A program made the position numbers and the translations under genes. From assembly GCF_040412425.1 (NCBI RefSeq), contig NC_089781.1, positions 48,662,727-48,726,726 on the forward strand: 64,000 bases of DNA, in the 5' to 3' direction. The stretch's first letter is position 1. Every line of letters starts with the position of its first letter. This DNA is from Macrobrachium rosenbergii. Taxonomy: Eukaryota > Arthropoda > Malacostraca > Decapoda > Palaemonidae. Shown piece by piece: positions 59,678-64,000 of the stretch. Under the pieces are notes generated by a model, which was given only the letters and a program-made list of their open reading frames with translations, ran no database searches and had not been told where the DNA came from.

Positions 59678-60848
59678 CATATCCTTTAGTGAAATATGAA
59701 TTACTGTACAGTGAACATAAGAACACAAAACAAAACAAACTGCAGGAAGTTCACGACACCATCGATGAGCGTGTGCATCCGCAGGCACAGGTCGCCATAT
59801 TTTTTGCTTTACCTTTTTCTTTACAAGTTAAGCTGACTCTAAGTATGATTATCACACATTATAATAGTCCACAAGAGAATATTTTATCACTGTTGATATT
59901 TCATCTCTAATCACCATAAAAATATCTAAAATGCAAATTTCATATATAGGCAACACAAAACCAAATAGGCTGTAGCAAGTTCAATATGAGTGTGCGCATA
60001 CGTACGTACACTACACACGCGTTTGCATTTATATTTTGGTTTGAAAGAATAAAAAAAAATTAGAAAATAGAGTAAAAATACAAACGAGAATACTGTAGCA
60101 TAAAATATAAATAAAAAAGTACAGGATCTGTGTGTTGCTGTGCTTAGACTTTGATGTAAACATAACGCTCTCTCTCTCTCTTTCTTATAGTCTACTCACG
60201 ATTGCATTTATCTTTTGGTTTGAAAAAATAATGAAAAAATACAGTAAAGATATAAACGAGAATACTACAGCACAAAATATAAATAAAAAAGTAAAGGATG
60301 TGTGTGTTGCTGTGCTTAGACTTCAATGTAAACATGCCTACGTAATTTTCTCTCTCTCTCTCTCCCGTATCTCAGTACTCTACATATTCTTGAATAAACT
60401 GTTAATTACTGTATCATTTATCATATACATAGAGACCCAAAACCAAACAAGCCCTATCAAGTCAGCTCTACCCAACTCTCTTCACCAATCCAACAATGAA
60501 TCCCGACCCCCTCCCAGCCATAGAAACTGCAGTGCTCCCCAACTCCACCCACATTCCAAAACAACCCCCTTCTCTGAGCCTCCTATACAGCCTTACCGAC
60601 CCTTCCCTCCAATCACACCAGGCCATCCGACAACCCAGCCCCACCGCCCAAAATCCTTCCTTTGTCAGCCCAAGTGTATGCAGTATTACCAAGATTTTCT
60701 TGAGCCCATGCAGCATTGCTAACCACCGGAAGGTGGTTTCTTCAAATATTTTGAAATTTATATGCCATATGTATATCTTTCGGGCCTTGATCCTTGGTCC
60801 AGGTGTGTCGGATAATGCTGAGTTCCAGATAATTAAGTGATTACTGTA
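59675..60848. other. No gene; partly a ~170-bp duplicated block
   Basis: A phrase with GAATACTGTAGCATAAAATATAAATAAAAAAGTA... (59527, 60089 and 60262 regions), then GGATCTGTGTGTTGCTGTGCTTAGACTT and CTCTCTC, recurs three times; the two right copies are about 173 bp apart. The Pro-rich plus frames near 60490-60720 resemble no known protein. Confidence 0.6.

Positions 60849-60879
<31 letters not shown>
60849..60879. repeat. Short (TA)n tract bordering the MITE
   Basis: Fourteen or so TA units ending in GTA, with the TA target dinucleotide at 60878-60879. Confidence 0.9.
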
Positions 60880-62135
<1,256 letters not shown>

Positions 62136-62373
62136 CACTACATACTGAACAACTTACATTCCAGACGGCCGTTCATATCTTGAATGGAATGGTTTGTAGG
62201 TTGGTTTTTAATATGTAGTGCATAATTTTTGTTGATGATCACATTCCTGAGTTAACCTGGGAGTCAGGTTATCCTATTCCCTTTCAGGTTTTTGTTTTCA
62301 AAAATATATAAAAAGATGAGCAGGTTCTTTTTTATTTATTTTTTAACTGTTCAGTAAAAGTTCATATGCAGGG

Positions 62374-63039
62374 TGTCGGGAATTTCCTCGCCAGGTGTCA
62401 ATGATCTTTGTTGTGCTGATAGACTGCACGATCAACACACGATCTACGATAGTGACTTAGCCCCCAGGCAAGGACAAGCGAGACACGTACCAGGTTTTTT
62501 ACAATTTACTTACAAAAATAAAACCATCTCAATCACCACCCTCACATAACAAACACAAAAAAACCTAAAAAAAACACACTAACGAACCTACAATCCACGT
62601 GCACTCAACACGAAACACGTGGGCCACACGACTGCATTCAACTTTAAAGAAATTTTAAGAGGTGCAAAAAAAAGACGAGCAGGAAAAAGGTACTGCTGCT
62701 TTATTGGTGATCCTGGCAGTTTATATAGCGACAGACTGACGTCGCTCCACGGAATACAATGGGAACAAGGGTGACCTGAGGTCGATAATAATTAACAATA
62801 GTGTAAATACAGTGAATGAGTACACTTTAAATTATACAAATGGACAGAATTGAAGTTGAATACAATCTTGATACCTGCGAAAGAAGAATACATGGTATAC
62901 AAATCGGAGACAGGTAAACAATTATATACATAGTTTAAATGATTGGATTTGCGTGACCCGTCACGCCAAGTGTGACAAATTGTAGAGGCAAAGAAAATGG
63001 GATGTCACCATAGAAAACTTGCTCAGCAGAGACTTTACA
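62374..63039 (-). repeat. 3' LTR of the right-edge Gypsy element
   Basis: The minus strand starts TGTAAAGTCTCTGC and ends CGACA, obeying TG...CA, 666 bp. It holds a TATA box (CTATATAAAC, 62721-62728 in plus coordinates) and, 16-22 bp on, an AATAAA (62700-62705), the spacing of an LTR promoter and polyadenylation signal. The other LTR is outside the window. Confidence 0.85.
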
Positions 63040-63073
63040 AATACTCCCCCCCAAAGACGTGGGTAACGTCTGA

Positions 63074-64000
63074 TTAGTCGGCGTATCTGCTGGGGCGCTG
63101 AAGGGTGCCACGGCTGCGTGAGGACATCGGGGAGACACCCTGTGTGTGGGGGCAGCTGACTGCGGGTGTGGGAGGGTGCTTTCGGGGGCGACCGCATGCC
63201 CGCTTCTTACGGGGGGCCAGCTGCGGCGACGGCTGTCCAGGTGGAGGGTGCGGTGTGGTGACGTCTGTGTCCTCCTCCAGGAGGGGGGGCTTGACACGGT
63301 CTACCGACACCCAGTCGTTCTTCCCGTGAAGAGCGAGCAGGAATACCTTGTTGTTCCACTCCAGGTGCCTGGTCACTGGTGGGCGGACGGCATCATCCCT
63401 GATGAAGACATGGGTGGTGGAGGACAGGCCGGGCGGCATGAAGGTGGCCGACCTGTCGGTATATGTCCACTTGCAGGGGGCGAACTTGCCGACTATGTTG
63501 CGAACACTCTGGACAGATGGGCTGTGACGGTCCTCTGTAACTAGTTCGCCCGGGACCATGAGGGGCTCGCCGTAGGTTTTCTCAGCTGCAGACGGGGCGC
63601 CGTCGGCCCTGGGGCAGTTCTCAACCCGAGGAGGACCCACGGCAGCCGGTATTTCCAGTCGTCGGCGGTGCAGTGGGCCATAAGGGATGCCTTCAGGGAC
63701 CTGTGAAACTGCTCGACCAAGCCGTTAGCAGCAGGGTTGTAGGCCGTGGTGGTGTGATGAGCTGTCTCCAGCAGCTGAGCCAGGGCGGAGCACAACTTGG
63801 ACAGGAAGGCTGTCGGTTGTGATGTGGTCTGGGACGCCTCGGCGCATGCGCTGGCGGTGGCTTCTTGCATTAGCGTGGCTTCTTGCATTAGCGTGGCTTC
63901 GGGCCACCTTGTCGAGCGGTCGACCACCGTCAGGAGATATCTGGACCTGTCTGATGGGGGAAGGGGCCCGATGATGTCAATGTGAACATGGCCAAACCGC
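63074..64000 (-). pseudogene. Integrase of the right-edge Gypsy element
   Basis: From the window edge: RFGHVHIDIIGPLPPSDRSR with the first core Asp, YLLTVVDRSTRWPEA, then an 18-bp tandem duplication (ATLMQEATLMQE, near 63868-63903). The G-V-P-D-H-I-T-T-D segment with the second Asp is in another frame, and AAVNGL-like AYNPAANGLVEQFHRSLKASL carries the Glu (about 63700). A frame change near 63600 leads to KTYGEPLMVPGELV and a C-terminal part ending at 63074 in a basic tail. The usual G-P-F/Y motif is not visible, apparently deleted. At least two frameshifts occur. Confidence 0.88.

Larger units (their letters stand above)
62374..64000 (-). mobile_element. Ty3/Gypsy element, minus strand, cut by the window end
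   Basis: The 3' LTR at 62374-63039, a polypurine tract GGGGGGGAGTA (63041-63052 on the minus strand) and integrase up to 64000 are visible. Protease, RT and gag would lie to the right, outside the window. Confidence 0.9.

Noticed and set aside
60132..60840. Possible small secreted or Pro-rich gene
   Set aside because: Frames run across a duplicated AT-rich and CT-rich block; no conserved motif or credible exon structure.

Overview
The window looks like a piece of a large, repeat-rich arthropod genome, most likely a decapod crustacean. The basis is long (TA)n, (TATG)n and (GA)n tracts, tRNA-derived SINEs, Penelope-like and Jockey elements, DIRS-type elements, and many layers of decayed transposons. 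The exact taxon is inferred, not shown. I recognise no host protein-coding gene, tRNA, rRNA or CRISPR array. Almost everything that can be named belongs to a mobile element.

Layout, left to right. 1-993: right-end fragment of a piggyBac-family element. About 3.2-9.7 kb: a decayed, plus-strand Ty3/Gypsy element with gag, protease, RT, RNase H, integrase and an env-like region, broken in RNase H/integrase by a SINE with a 15-bp target duplication. 10.6-11.7 kb: microsatellites. 11.7-15.7 kb: two adjacent Mutator-like elements with FLYWCH/MULE transposase remnants on the minus strand. 15.7-16.6 kb: (TA)n. 16.56-26.30 kb: a minus-strand Ty3/Gypsy element with both LTRs, interrupted at 19454-23926 by a PIF/Harbinger element with TAA duplications, a damaged transposase and an open two-exon Myb/SANT-like partner gene.

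26.5 and 40.8 kb: two copies of an unclassified repeat. 27145-28967: a non-autonomous piggyBac-family element between TTAA sites. 31.4-33.8 kb: gag-protease remnant of another LTR retroelement, preceded by an 82-bp tandem array. 34718-40332: a 5.6-kb piggyBac element between TTAA sites with a frameshifted transposase and the same ~380-bp internal tandem repeats as the two shorter relatives. 42.5-43.5 and 60.9-62.0 kb: two foldback MITEs with pogo/Tigger-like ends beside (TA)n tracts. 43.9-46.8 kb: 5'-truncated Jockey LINE (minus).

47.1-47.8 and 48.1-56.4 kb: two head-to-head DIRS-type retrotransposons. The second is nearly complete, with inverted terminal repeats, an internal complementary region, a spliced gag, RT/RNase H and a tyrosine recombinase. 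57.1 kb: second SINE copy. 58.1-59.5 kb: Penelope-like element (minus). 62.4 kb to the window end: LTR and integrase of a third Ty3/Gypsy element (minus).

Nothing here works as a host pathway. The main content is nested insertion history plus a few structurally complete or unusual elements, chiefly the DIRS pair, the piggyBac family with internal tandem repeats, and the Harbinger element.
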